Shown here piece after piece: positions 46,411 to 57,504 of a stretch of DNA of 64,000 nucleotides; positions within the stretch are counted from its first letter, which is position 1, and the number at the start of each line of letters is the position of its first letter. Location of the stretch: positions 33,248,290 through 33,312,289 of the forward strand of contig NC_044980.1 of assembly GCF_008728515.1 (NCBI RefSeq), written 5' to 3'. Made by a program: the position numbers and the translations under genes. The notes below the pieces were generated by a model. That model had not been told where the DNA came from. It saw only the letters and a program-made list of their open reading frames with translations, and did not search any database. Origin of the DNA: Papio anubis. Lineage: Eukaryota > Chordata > Mammalia > Primates > Cercopithecidae.

Positions 46411-46705
46411 CCAGAGTGAGTTCTCCTGCCTTCCTGTAGAGAAGGATCTACAGAGAAGGATTCTGCAAAGAAGGATCTCTCCTTCTCTCTGCCATTGGCC
46501 CATTACTGATATCTTCCAAGAAATCACTAATGGGTCAATGACAGAGAGAAGGAGGTCAGTCTGAGAGCTGCCAGGGAGCCTGCCCTCAAGCATTGGGGTC
46601 AGAAAGTATTATGGGTTGGGTTATGTCCCCCCAAAAGAAATTGAAGTCTTAATCCCTAGTACCTGTAAGTATGACCTATTTAAAAATAGGGATTATTAAA
46701 GTAAA

Positions 46706-47028
46706 TGAAAACAGAGACCAGGCCTGTTAAATCTTACTTGATTATCATTTCATATATGCTCCAGAATGTTCCTTATGTCTAGTTTTCAAAAATGTGAATA
46801 ACAATTGGGCATAACTTTTTACCTATGGGTTGAATATTAAAAACATGTAACCAATCAACTATTTTACTTGCTTTATACCTGTGTTTGTCCTGTAAAAGCC
46901 TCCCCACCCCTTGTGTTCCCTTGGTAGAGCTCCTGAACCTCTTCTGGTTTAGACTCATGCCTGAGTCATGAATTACTGTTTGCTCAAACTCTTTAAAACT
47001 GTATTGTGCCTCAGTTTACTTTTGAATA
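46706..47028 (+). mobile_element. Insertion in the MLT1 LTR, probable short ERV LTR
   Basis: About 320 bp that begins ATGAAAACAGAGACCAGGCC and includes CCTGTAAAAGCCTCCCCACC and a GTGCCTCAGTTTACTTTTG end, resembling an LTR promoter/R-U5 region. Its first part (46727-46846) is repeated almost exactly at 47637-47756. The family is not identified. Confidence 0.5.
46727..46846 (+). repeat. 120-bp direct repeat, copy 1
   Basis: Matches 47637-47756 over 120 bp with three mismatches and no gaps. Confidence 0.95.
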
Positions 47029-47636
47029 GGTCTTTACAGGTGATCAACTTAAGATGAGGTCATTGGGGTGGGCTCTGACCCAATATGAATGTGTCCTTAT
47101 TAAAAGGGAAAACTTAGACACAGAGGCAGACATGCACACAGGAGAACACCATGTGAAACTGAAAACGGGGATGAGGGTAATGCATTTACAAGCCAAGGAA
47201 TACCAAAGTTGCAGCAGACCACCAGAAAGTAGGTGAGAGGCATGGAACAGATCTTTCTCTCACAACCCTTAGGAGGAACCAACACTGCTAACACCTTGAT
47301 CTCAGACGTTGAGACTCCGAAACCATGACACAATAAATTTCCCCATTTAAGTCATCTCATTTGTAGCATTTTGCTATGTCAGTCTTAGCAAACAAATACA
47401 GAGAACACGTATGAAAACTTTTAAAAACAACAAAACACTGGAGTCTGGAGTCTATGCATGTATGATCTTGCACATGCAGAGATGGCAGTCTGAAAAGGTT
47501 TAGTAAATTGCTCAAGTTCATGGGTAGTAAGTAGAAAACTGGACCAGAGAGAAGAGTCCCTTGTCTTTCAATATAGGTTTCTTTTACTTCCCTCCAGTAA
47601 TTTCTCATTAAATGCATTTTAAACATTGGTTTATTA

Positions 47637-47756
47637 TTAAATCTTACTTGGTTATCATTTCACATATGCTCCAGAATGTTCCTTATGTCTAGTTTTCAAA
47701 AATGTGAATAACAGTTGGGCATAACTTTTTACCTATGGGTTGAATATTAAAAACAT
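47637..47756 (+). repeat. 120-bp direct repeat, copy 2
   Basis: Matches 46727-46846; mismatches are a G for A in TTGGTTATC, a C for T in CACATATG and a G for A in AACAGTTGG. It lies outside the MLT1 LTR, 235 bp past its end. Confidence 0.95.
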
Positions 47757-49136
47757 CTAGAATCTGCCCCATTTAGGTGATGAAGTCCCAGTTCTGCACA
47801 GTTGTCTCTGGTTGTGAAAGTTCACAAAGGACACCTGAGGACATCGGGCTCCTGGATACACTGGGACTGTCACGGCATCCTGCCTGCCCTGGGCCCAAGA
47901 GCCCAGTTAGGATGTTGGCACAGCCAGTAGTGTGAGCAGTAGAGGTGCAGATGCATATGAATATACGTGTAAAAGCCAGATCTGTGACTCAGCTTTGCAA
48001 GGCAGAAGCAACTTTGCAAGGCAGAAGCAAATATTTGTTTAGCTTTACAAAGGAGGCCGTTATAAGATGTGTAGGTACCCCGTGGCCTCCCCCATGGTGC
48101 TTTGCTGTGGCCTAAGCCAAAAGGAGATCAGTTATGATCTGGCCAAGGGACAGTCAAGAACTGTGTTGAACTGAACGTGTCTTTGTATCAGTGCCAACTT
48201 AAAGAGCAGCTAAAGGAGGCAACTGTTTGCATGATTTTCGAGAGCTGTGGAAATGTGACCCACCTCTCTCCTGCCTCTTCCCAGTGAAAAATACTCCCTG
48301 TACTAAGCACAGTGAATTCTGAGATTCTAAAATCAAGGCTTAGTCTCTTTGATTTAAACCAGTTAGAGATTTATTAATATACAAATAAAATTAAAATACA
48401 CCTGGAGCTGAGGTAGTTTAGCTGTATTGGTTGTTTATGTCTTCATGTTAAGGGCTTTTTCAGATGCTCTCCAGAGAAATTCTAATGAAGAATAAGTTTT
48501 AAAAAGAATCAGAGTGTGTTCAGAAAGGGAACATTGCCTCTAGACATTAGGTATTTCCATTTGAAGAAAAATGGGTTCACGCTTTCCACCAGTACAGGGC
48601 AAAATCAGGAATGAAGTAACATGAGAGGAAGTTGGTCAGCTGGTCAGGATGTTACAATTTTGGTGGAATTACATGTTTAGAGTCATTATTCAAGTGCAGG
48701 AAACTCATTGCCAGTGTCCCAGGAATGGATCTGTTTCCATCACAAGAATAAGGCTTTCAGAGACTCATGTACAAAAACTAGCATCCTAATGTATTCATTT
48801 ATAATGAAAAATATAACGCTCACGTTGGCTACATGTATTACAGATGTTTGCTGAAAAACAAATTCTCTTGGTCGGGAAAGCTATGTGAGAAGACAAATAC
48901 TAATCAGAGATGTGTGTGTTAAGCATGGTGGTTGTGTGCGTGTGTGTGTGCGTGTGAGAGAGAGAGCAACAGAGAGAGAAAGAGAGAGATAATTTGTTGG
49001 ATAATGTTAATGGCTGGTGTCATTGAGCATTTGTGTCCATCAGGCTACAAACAGAAAAACAGAAACCACACTAGATATTTTAACACAGAGAATTTACTAT
49101 AAGAAATTACACAACACAGAGAAGTAACCATCTTGT
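47757..49136. other. Intergenic, unassigned
   Basis: No gene recognised. A GT/GC then GA-rich microsatellite lies at about 48931-48990. Confidence 0.6.
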
Positions 49137-49319
49137 AAGGTTGGGGGAACCAAGGGAAGAGGCTGGTGTCATCTGAATTTAGAAGCTAGAAGAAGGGACC
49201 CTGCAGGCTTCTGAATAGGGGGCACTGCCCAACTCAAACTGATGCATTTGGCAGGGTACAATGAGAAGAATTCTGGGAATATAGAAAGAAGTTTACCTGG
49301 AACCAACTATAGCTACCAG
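49137..49319 (+). repeat. Inverted repeat, left arm
   Basis: Pairs with the reverse complement of 49844-50040 at roughly 88 % identity, by eye. It begins GGTTGGGGGAACCAAGGGAA and ends CAACTATAGCTACCAG. A 15-bp segment present in the right arm is missing here after CCCTGCAGG. Confidence 0.9.
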
Positions 49320-49359
49320 GGTTAAGGGCCATTGCTCAGATGACACAAAAACAACGAGC

Positions 49360-49390
<31 letters not shown>
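49360..49390. repeat. Poly-A run, about 30 bp
   Basis: An uninterrupted A-run in the spacer of the inverted repeat. It is not preceded by an Alu or L1 end, so its origin is unclear. Confidence 0.9.
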
Positions 49391-49395
<5 letters not shown>

Positions 49396-49843
49396 TGTCT
49401 TCTACAGCCCTCCAGGACACTCTTCTGTCACCCAATATGGGTTGACAAAGAAGAAAAGTAATTTGCAGAATCTGAGTTCCAACATCCCAGGGCAGAGTTT
49501 TGAAGGGTGAGTTGGAGCTGAGAGACAACAACGTAAAACCTAATGCACCAATCTCCTAGGAATGTTCCTGCCACAAGGAATAGACACTCAAGCTCCTGGG
49601 GCAGAGCTTGAAACACATCATCCAGGTTGGTCTGAATTCTCCTTTTGTAAATTTTATTCAGATCACCTCCATTTTTCCTAATCATTTCTTTCTTCAGACA
49701 GAGGACAATATAATTCCTTATACAAAAGCTTTCTTTTTTCTCCTGGTGTTTGCATCCAGTGTACCTGGATTGGATTTAGGGTATTCACAGACAATCTTTT
49801 GAGTCTTTCTCATTAAGATGACCTGCTAACTGTGTATTGGACA

Positions 49844-50040
49844 CTGGTGGCTGTAGCTGGTTCCAGGTCAGCTTCTTTTTATATTCCCAGAATTAGCCTC
49901 ATTGTACCCTGGCAAAGGTATCAGTTTTAGTTGGGCAGTGCCCCCTCCTCAGAAGCCTGAGTCTCAGCCCTGTAGGGTCCCTTCTTCCAGCTTCTAAATC
50001 CAGATAACACCAACCTCTTCCCTTGGTTCCCCCAGCCTTA
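49844..50040 (-). repeat. Inverted repeat, right arm
   Basis: Reverse complement of the left arm (49137-49319); the similarity extends weakly about 20 bp beyond. The spacer is about 524 bp. The arms look like two copies of one old interspersed repeat in opposite orientation. Confidence 0.9.
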
Positions 50041-52678
50041 GGACACAGTGACCTTCCCCAGGGCTAGCCTGCCCAGCCCTATTTTGCTATTTGAGAAACC
50101 AAGGTTGACTTCTGTAGATGGAGGTCAAACAAGCTTGATCCAGATCATGAAGAAGCCTGAAGCAGAGGCAGCTCTGACACTCCGGAACCCGGTTTCCCAG
50201 CGGGACCATGCTTTACTGGCCTCCTAGTCATTTGACAAGGCAAACTGCGTTCACACAATGAAGGCAAGATGAGGGTTTTCTTGAAGATCTTGCTTGGCTA
50301 CAGTGGGATCTTGAAAGATCCAAGCAAATTCCTCAAAATGGGACACTGATTTTCAGGAATTGCTTAATGTGATCGTGAGAGCTGGCAAGTCTGAAACTCA
50401 CAGGGCAGGCCAGTAGGCTTTAAATTCCGAGTCGATGTTGCAGTCTTGAGTTTAAAGGCAGTCTGGAGGCAGAACTGTTTTCTCTTTAGGGTCCCTCAGT
50501 CTGTTCTTTTAAGGCCTTCAGCTGATTGGATGAGACCCGTCCACATTATGGCGGGTAATATAATTCATTCAAAGTCTACTGATTTAAATATTAATCACCT
50601 CTAAAGAATACCTTTACAGCAACATCTAGACTGGTGTTAGACCAAACAACGGGGAACCATAAGCTAGCCAAGTTGACACAAAAAATTCACACTATAAAAA
50701 GTAAATAAACATCCCAGGAGAGTTGAGAACATTTGATAATCATGAAAAATAATCCAATGATACTTGAGACACTGGAAGATAACTTTCTCATTCTGAAATA
50801 TTCCAGAGAAGATGGGATAAGACTTTTTGAATGAACCTGCAGAGATCACCTCATTGTCCATATCCCCTAAGTTCCTCTAAGCTCAGCCTTCTTTAGGGTT
50901 CCATAAACCTCTCCAACCTAGTTAGCCAATTACTTCCATTGCTCATCAATCCTTCTCATGTGATCCTCTCTCCTAGTCATTGTCTCTTTGCCTTAAAAGT
51001 CCTCCTATTTTACTCCCTCTTCATGAAGTTTATCTAGGCTCATTCAGATAATACCACAAAGGGTTCTCGCTGTTATGGTACATATCCGAGCTACTCAGCA
51101 CTTGACATCATCTCTATGGCAGACACTGTTTGTTGTTATTTCCTTTTTTCCTTTTGTGGAGGCTAAAGCAACTCCACCTTGAATGCTAATCTTCCATGTT
51201 GACTTCTGATTAACACCTGTCCTGGGAAGGCCTCTAATATTTCCAGTATATTTATTGCTCTTTGGATAAGATCATGTACTTACTGTAAATCCTGCCCTTC
51301 GGTTAAAACAACCTGGATGTTATCATACTTCACTTGTCCTACACACCCCATCTGAATCACACATACCCCTTCCTTATGATATATAAGTTCCTGCTCTGGG
51401 GAGTAATGGTGCAGGGATCCATCATCTCCTTTCAGCACTACTTGAGATACAGACATGGCTTCTGTTTCTAAATTCCTACTAAATGTTTCTTTCAGAGAAA
51501 CTGCGTATGTCAGCTTCTGTCTTCGACCTCTCAGCTTCCTTGGACTTTGGGGTAGGCTTGCATAGACCTGCCCAGCATGGAACACCTTGTAACAGAGTCT
51601 TAATTTTGTTCTTCTGTCTTTCAGGTAAAGTGAGTTCTAGTCGCAGGAAATAAAATATGACTAGATTCATCTTTTGGCCAGTGACTATTTTAGTCATGGA
51701 CTTGACATTATATGATATGAAGAGAATCTGCTGGGGAATTTTGGGAAGGACTCCTTACTCCTGGAAAGGGACATATAGAAAGGAAATGTACCTTTTCTCT
51801 CTCTTCTTCCACTGAATACAGTCATGTTTACATACAAAGTGGGACATTACAGCAAATCCTAGGATGGCAGAGCAGAAAGATGGAAATAACCTTGTCCTGG
51901 ATGGCATTTGTGAGCCACCAAATTACCTAATTACCTAGTCTTCAAACCACTCAACTGTCTTCTATGCGAGATAATAAATTTTCTGTTGTTTACACCTTTG
52001 AAGTGGTTCAAAATTATCTTTATTGTGTTATTACTTAATACTCTACGTATCTGTCTTATTTTTCCAACTAGATCAAACATCCTTGAGTGAAACAACAATA
52101 CCATGATTATCTTTGTATATAGCCTGTTCTGCAACTCATACATAGTAAATACTCCATAAATGCCTGTCCTTGGTAGAATAAGGAAGTGGAAAATATAAAC
52201 CAAATTAATGGATTAAGTATGTACTGTACTGGCTAGTTAAACACTGCCTGAGCTCAAATAAGGCAATTGTAAGGGAGTTGAAGGATTTAGAGAGCTGGAA
52301 ATCCTCCACTTATTTGGTTGTCCCAAGATACTTCCTGAGGAGGCAGGGTACTTCCTCTACATGTCCAGTCCTTCTTCTGGGAGGTCTTTCCTGATTTCTT
52401 ACAACAGAAACAATGCCACGTCCTAGACATTTTTCTAGTTAAATTGGCGCCTGCTGACTGGGTTCTGGCCAATGGGTGTGAGTGAGGCAAGCTGTTCCTC
52501 AGCTTAGCCTTTGAAAACATTCAGTGAGATCATTCTACTCTTCGTCTCCTCCTTCACTTACTTTGGTGGCCACGTGTTCTACGTAGTGGAGCTATGATGG
52601 CAGAGTCTCTGTCAGCCTGGGTCCCTGAGTGACTGGGTGGAGGAGAACTCTCTGTTGACCCTTATAAAATATGTACTC
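50041..52678. other. Intergenic, unassigned
   Basis: No gene recognised. A 101-codon minus-strand frame at 51280-51585 (MFHAGQVYASLPQSP ... VVLTEGQDLQ) has no family I know. The segment contains no named repeat. Confidence 0.55.
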
Positions 52679-52838
52679 ATGGTGCCAGGCACCTGTAATC
52701 CCAGCTACTCAGGAGGCAGAGGCAGGAGAGTCACTTTAACCCGGGAGGTGAAGGTTGCAGTGAGCCAAGGTCGCGCCACTACACTCCAGCCTGGGTGACA
52801 GAGCAAGACTGCGTCTCAAAAAAAAAAAAAAAAAAATG
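52679..52838 (+). mobile_element. Alu, 5'-truncated (right arm)
   Basis: Starts inside the element at CACCTGTAATCCCAGCTACT and runs through the right arm to an 18-bp A-tail. Confidence 0.92.
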
Positions 52839-53224
52839 TACTCCAAGTTATGAATAAACTTTATAGTGTTAAGCCACTGTGCTTTCAGAATTAATTTGTT
52901 ACTACAGATAATCTATGTACTCTATGTACTGTCCCACTCAATAGACATCCTTAACTAGATATGTTCTCTCCCGTATGATCTTAGAGCACTAAAATGTCTT
53001 CTTTGCAGTATTTTCCAAATTAAAATTTATATTTATCTATTGTATTCTTTTATTAATGCGGTTCTCTTCTCATTAGACCATCTATACCATGATGAGATCC
53101 TTGTTTTCTTACTACTGTACTTTTAATGCCTAATATAGTGCCAGCCATGTGATAGATGGCAATAAATATCTGCTAATGAATGGACAGATAGATGGATGAA
53201 TAGATGGCTGCATATCGTCTTTAG

Positions 53225-53440
53225 CTACAGACCCACCTGAGTTTGAGTTCCATCTCCTTGACTTTCTAGCTGTTACTTTGTCCTTTCTAAGTCTCAATTT
53301 CCTCATTAGTAAAATGAGGCTCATGTTATCGATCTTACACGGTTGTTGTGAAGATTAAAAGAGACATTGATGCAGCAAAGCACTTTCTTCCTAGCACAGT
53401 GCCTGGCACCCACTCACTGTCAAATGTTGGCCATTATTAT
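53225..53440 (+). mobile_element. MIR SINE
   Basis: TTTCTAAGTCTCAATTTCCTC, AAAATGAGGCTCATG, CGGTTGTTGTGAAGATTAAA and GCACAGTGCCTGGCACCCA are MIR blocks in sense order. Confidence 0.85.
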
Positions 53441-54404
53441 AGCTCAGGGATTGGAGAAAGGGGTAGAACTAAAGAAAATTACTAGAAAGAAAACATCAAG
53501 TCGGCATAAATTGTTTTGTATTTCCTGCTAGTGATTAAACAATTAAAAACAGGATTTGAATCATTAAACCTATTAAGAGGTTATAGATCACTAAAAACAA
53601 TTTCTTTTTTTTTAATAATTGACTGGGAAAAATTATGCCTCCATTGAATTCAGCTCCAGATACTACAGGGTGTTGGTGTTAAGTTTGGGAGGCTTCTGCA
53701 TGCAATTTTGAAGATATTTCCTTAATTTCTTTGATTTTTCCAAAGATGAATTTGAAAAAATAAGGCCAGATTTCTATATAGAAACAGAGATAAACATCTT
53801 AAAGGAATAAACCTGTATAAATTTATGAATAATCCTTATAAAATCTTGAGTCTGCCTTGAAAATTAATCACTGGATTCAGCAAATAATGGAGCTTCTCTG
53901 TCTTGCCTGCTTTCATGGTTTGCCACAGACTGTTCCAGGACTCTGAAAGTATTAAGAAGCAAAATGTTTCCACATGAGTAATGCTGATTTCAGAACTCCA
54001 CCCGAACCACAAAGGGAGCAGATCTGGGGTTGGCATCCCAAATACATTTCTTTATTCTGAGCCTTAAACTAGGCAGTAAAGAAAAAGCATTTTTGGATTC
54101 TAAACCAGGAGTCCACCGAACCATCTCCCATTGGTTCCTGTCTGCTTGTGTGACATGGGGCTCTCATCTTTCAGAGCCATTTGCCTCTGTCTGCATGCCT
54201 TCCTACAAATCCAGTCAAATGCTCATGCTCCATAACTGCATCATTGGATGGCCCCATTTAAGACAGACTTTGGCACATAATTATCCAGTTTTTATGTACC
54301 TAACCGACATGTGTATCTCTGGAAAGGATGCCTGTGTGATGAGCAATAACAGTACAACAGGATTTTAAGAAAAGCAGAGCCAGCTGCAGCCCATTTAACC
54401 CATT
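53441..54404. other. Intergenic, unassigned
   Basis: No gene or repeat named. The frame at 54030-54368 has no protein signature. Confidence 0.55.
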
Positions 54405-54515
54405 TCCTCACCCTGTTATATTTGATGAATAATAGCCCAGAAAAGAGAAGTAACATGCCCAAGGCAATGCAGCTAGTTAGTGGCAGCTCCAGAACCAAAG
54501 CAAAAGTCTGCTGAC
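54405..54515 (-). mobile_element. MIR SINE fragment, reverse orientation
   Basis: GAAGTAACATGCCCAAGGCA followed by GCAGCTAGTTAGTGGCAG is a reverse MIR core. Confidence 0.6.
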
Positions 54516-55089
54516 TGTTAGTCCAGGGATCTTCATGCTTCATTATGGGTGATATGTTGTGTATCTAGTACAATTAGATGTTGCTCCTCAGTATTTAACG
54601 TACTGAAAAGAGATGAATTAATAATTTTTGTTTGCTGGCTAGATTATCACTCTGGTTTCTAAGCTAAACTCAAATGCCACTAATCCTATTAAGACTTCCC
54701 TGATGAGGCAGAGTGACGAGTAGAGAAACAGGCCGAGTATGGAAAGACTTGGCATTGGGTCTCAGCTGTTATAATTAGCAGCGCGACGTTGAGTCCTTTG
54801 CTTCTGCACATTGCCCAGAAGCATGGCTTTCAGACTTCCCCAGAGCTGGGCCCCCAGACTGGGAGTCCAAAAGGATTAAAGAGAATTGAGCTGTTTCCAT
54901 CTCTTCTTCCTTGTTTGTTCCTATCCTCTGGGAAAATGGATCTTAGCCATCTGAAAAAGAGAAGACTTCTTGGATTAATCCTCCACATTGGGAAACTTTA
55001 GCTGGGAAAGAAGGGTATCTAGGAGAGGCATGAAAGATAAGAAAAACACAGTTCTGTACCTCAGTTCCCAGAGATTCAGATGCTCTATC
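54516..55089. other. Intergenic, unassigned
   Basis: No gene or repeat recognised. Confidence 0.55.
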
Positions 55090-55302
55090 CAGGGACCAGT
55101 AAACTTTTCTGTAAAGGGCTGTGTAATAAATATTTTAGGCTCTATGGACCATAGAATCTCTGTCTCAACTACTCAAGTCTGCCACTGTAGCTTGAAAGCT
55201 GCTATGAACAATTCAGAAATGAATGAGCAGGGCTGTGTTCCAACAAAACTTTATTTATAAAAACAAATGGCAACCCACAGGCCATAATTTGCAGACCACT
55301 GG
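55090..55302 (-). mobile_element. hAT-type nonautonomous DNA transposon
   Basis: The ends CAGGGACCAGTAAACTTTTC and GCAGACCACTGGTCT form imperfect inverted repeats. Internal blocks (CTGTAAAGGGCTGTGTAATA, CAACAAAACTTTATTTATAA) match a common Charlie/MER-class element in reverse. Subfamily not assigned. Confidence 0.65.
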
Positions 55303-57100
55303 TCTACTCTAAGCCTGATCACTCCAGGATCTTCTTGACTGAATTATGAAAGAGATTGTCGGGGGAGTCACTGTGGTTCCATAACTCAAGAAAAACTATC
55401 AACACATGGAAAATAGAATTTTTAAAAGGGCAATAAGTGGTGCTTCTAAACCAACTGTAGGAATCTGAATTTTTTTTTACCTTCCTATCTGTCTCCTTTT
55501 TGGTTTTGTCTGTATCTTCTGTATCTGTCCATATTTTTATCGGCTCCTCTATCTCCCCCTTTTCTCCCTCCTTTTCCTTTTGGATTATCATCATCACTAC
55601 TCTCTGCCATATGTAGACCAAAAACATGTGTATCAACTAGGGATTTGAATGCTAGCAACAGAAATCATCACATGATGTCTTAGGCAGAAAAGTTTTGCAT
55701 CAAAATGTTACAAGATGCTCACAGAATTGACTGGCAACTAGAGGACCAGGCTTGGAAAAATGCAGGAAAAACTGCATAGAGGGTCCCACATGGGAAACTA
55801 ATCAGTGATTTTTCACCAGGAACAGTTTGGCTGTAATGTCACTGTTGGTGGAGTCAGACCTTGTATCCTCCTGGACATCCATAAACCACTATAACTAATT
55901 CTTAACTGACCCTTTGTTCTTTGTCTGTTATTCCAAATTCCTGGGTGGGAGTTATCCAATTATCTGATTGGCTGATTCTAAACTACATTCCCATGCTATA
56001 GCTACCATATGGTAGAAAGAAGGGGAAAACTCCAAACTTAAGTTCTACACTGGACAGCAGGACATTGAATCCCACTACTATCACACAAAAGGAGGGATTC
56101 TCACCGTATGAAAAGTATATAGATATTACATAACCAACACATTGACAACAGCCAGTCAGCACAGATGAGGCATTCAAAGCCAAAGGTGACCTCTGTGTGA
56201 AACATCCAATTAACATCTGAGGACTGACATACAAGGGGTTGATTCTAAATTGACTACAGTATTATTACTGTATTCTGCCTATGGGTTCAGATATGGGAGG
56301 GAGATATAAATTGTCAACCTAATCAAATTTATATTCCCTGGCTGTAAAGGATTTTCAATTCATAACAGGAAGTGTAAGGCTACAGATTAATCACTGACAT
56401 GGATTCATACCCTGATAGGTGCTGGGTGACCCACATCTGCTTTCTAAGTCCATGGGGAATTTAACAATAAATCAAAACTCCAGGGACAGTCTCAACGTCC
56501 TGGCAGTTATGCCCATGAAAATCGAATATTTTCCAATATGCAGTGGGAAATCTGCACACATCTGTCTTCAGTTCTGAAACACAGAGCAGCTGGGAGACAG
56601 CTGCTCAGCCTCGGGGAAATAGGGTCAATTGTCCTGTGACACTCACCCCATCAAAATCTGGACCCACTCTTGAAATGGCTGCAATTCCTGGTATCAACCT
56701 ACTTTAAGATGCATCACCTACCTAGTCATTGTCACTGGAATTTCAGAAACCTCCTTTCTCCAATTTAGAAATGGCATCGATCAGTTTTATTCTGAAATGC
56801 ATGATTCTACACTTGCTCCAGAAAAATCTCATTACTTTCACAGAAAATGTCCTCTGTTTTGATTGAAAATTATGTAAGGTTTTGATGAGTTCCAAGTCAT
56901 TATTTTACGGTTTCACAATAGACAACACATCAGGGAAGGGAAAGAAGAGGGAGCGAGGGAACACAGAGTCAATATGTGCAATCCTGCATGTTCATCATGG
57001 TACAGCACTTTTGTCTTTTCTCTTACTCATGCTTGTGCATATTTTAGTTCACCTTTTATTTTTGACATCATTTTGTCTCTAATGTTTTTACTTAACTTTT
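55303..57100. other. Intergenic, unassigned
   Basis: No gene or named repeat. The frames at 55319-55636 and 55983-56234 show no family signature. Confidence 0.55.
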
Positions 57101-57103
57101 ACC

Positions 57104-57222
57104 ATGATATATATATATGTGTGTGTGTGTATGTGTGTGTGTGTATAGAATATATATATATATATGTCTGTGTGTGTGTGTGTGTATACATATATATATA
57201 TATAGAGAGAGAGAGAGGGAGA
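57104..57222. repeat. Compound TA/TG/GA microsatellite
   Basis: Alternating (TA)n, (TG)n, (TA)n, (TG)n, (TA)n and (GA)n blocks abut the T-rich end of a reverse Alu. Several open frames here are artefacts of the repeat. Confidence 0.95.
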
Positions 57223-57224
57223 GA

Positions 57225-57504
57225 AAGAGACAGGGTGTCAGCCTGTTGCCTAGGCTAGAACGCAGTGGTATGATCATGGCTCCCTGCAGCCTTGACCTCC
57301 TGGGCTCAAGTGATCCTCCCACCTCAGCTCCCCAAGTAGCTGAGACTACAGGCACATGCTACCATGCCTGGTGAATTTTTTCTTTTGGTAAAGGTGAAGT
57401 CTTACTATGTTGCCCAGGCTAGTCTCAAACTCCTGGGCTCAAGTCATCCTCCCACCTTGGCCTCCAAAAGTGCTGGGATTATAGATGTGAGCCTCGCACC
57501 CAGC
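57225..57504 (-). mobile_element. Alu (AluJ-like), reverse orientation
   Basis: Reverse Alu from GACAGGGTGTCAGCCTGTTG to TCGCACCCAGCC. Diverged in both monomers. Confidence 0.9.

Larger units (their letters stand above)
46611..47401 (+). mobile_element. MLT1-like LTR split by a foreign insertion
   Basis: The head at about 46611-46705 (ATGGGTTGGGTTATGTCCCC) and the remainder at about 47029-47401 (TTAAGATGAGGTCATTGGGG, then CATGACACAATAAATTTCCC, ending AGCAAACAAATACAG) form one MLT1 LTR. About 320 bp of unrelated sequence separates them. Confidence 0.8.

Noticed and set aside
56974..57374. Several overlapping frames on both strands, up to 94 codons
   Set aside because: They are translations of the TA/TG/GA microsatellite and the adjacent Alu.
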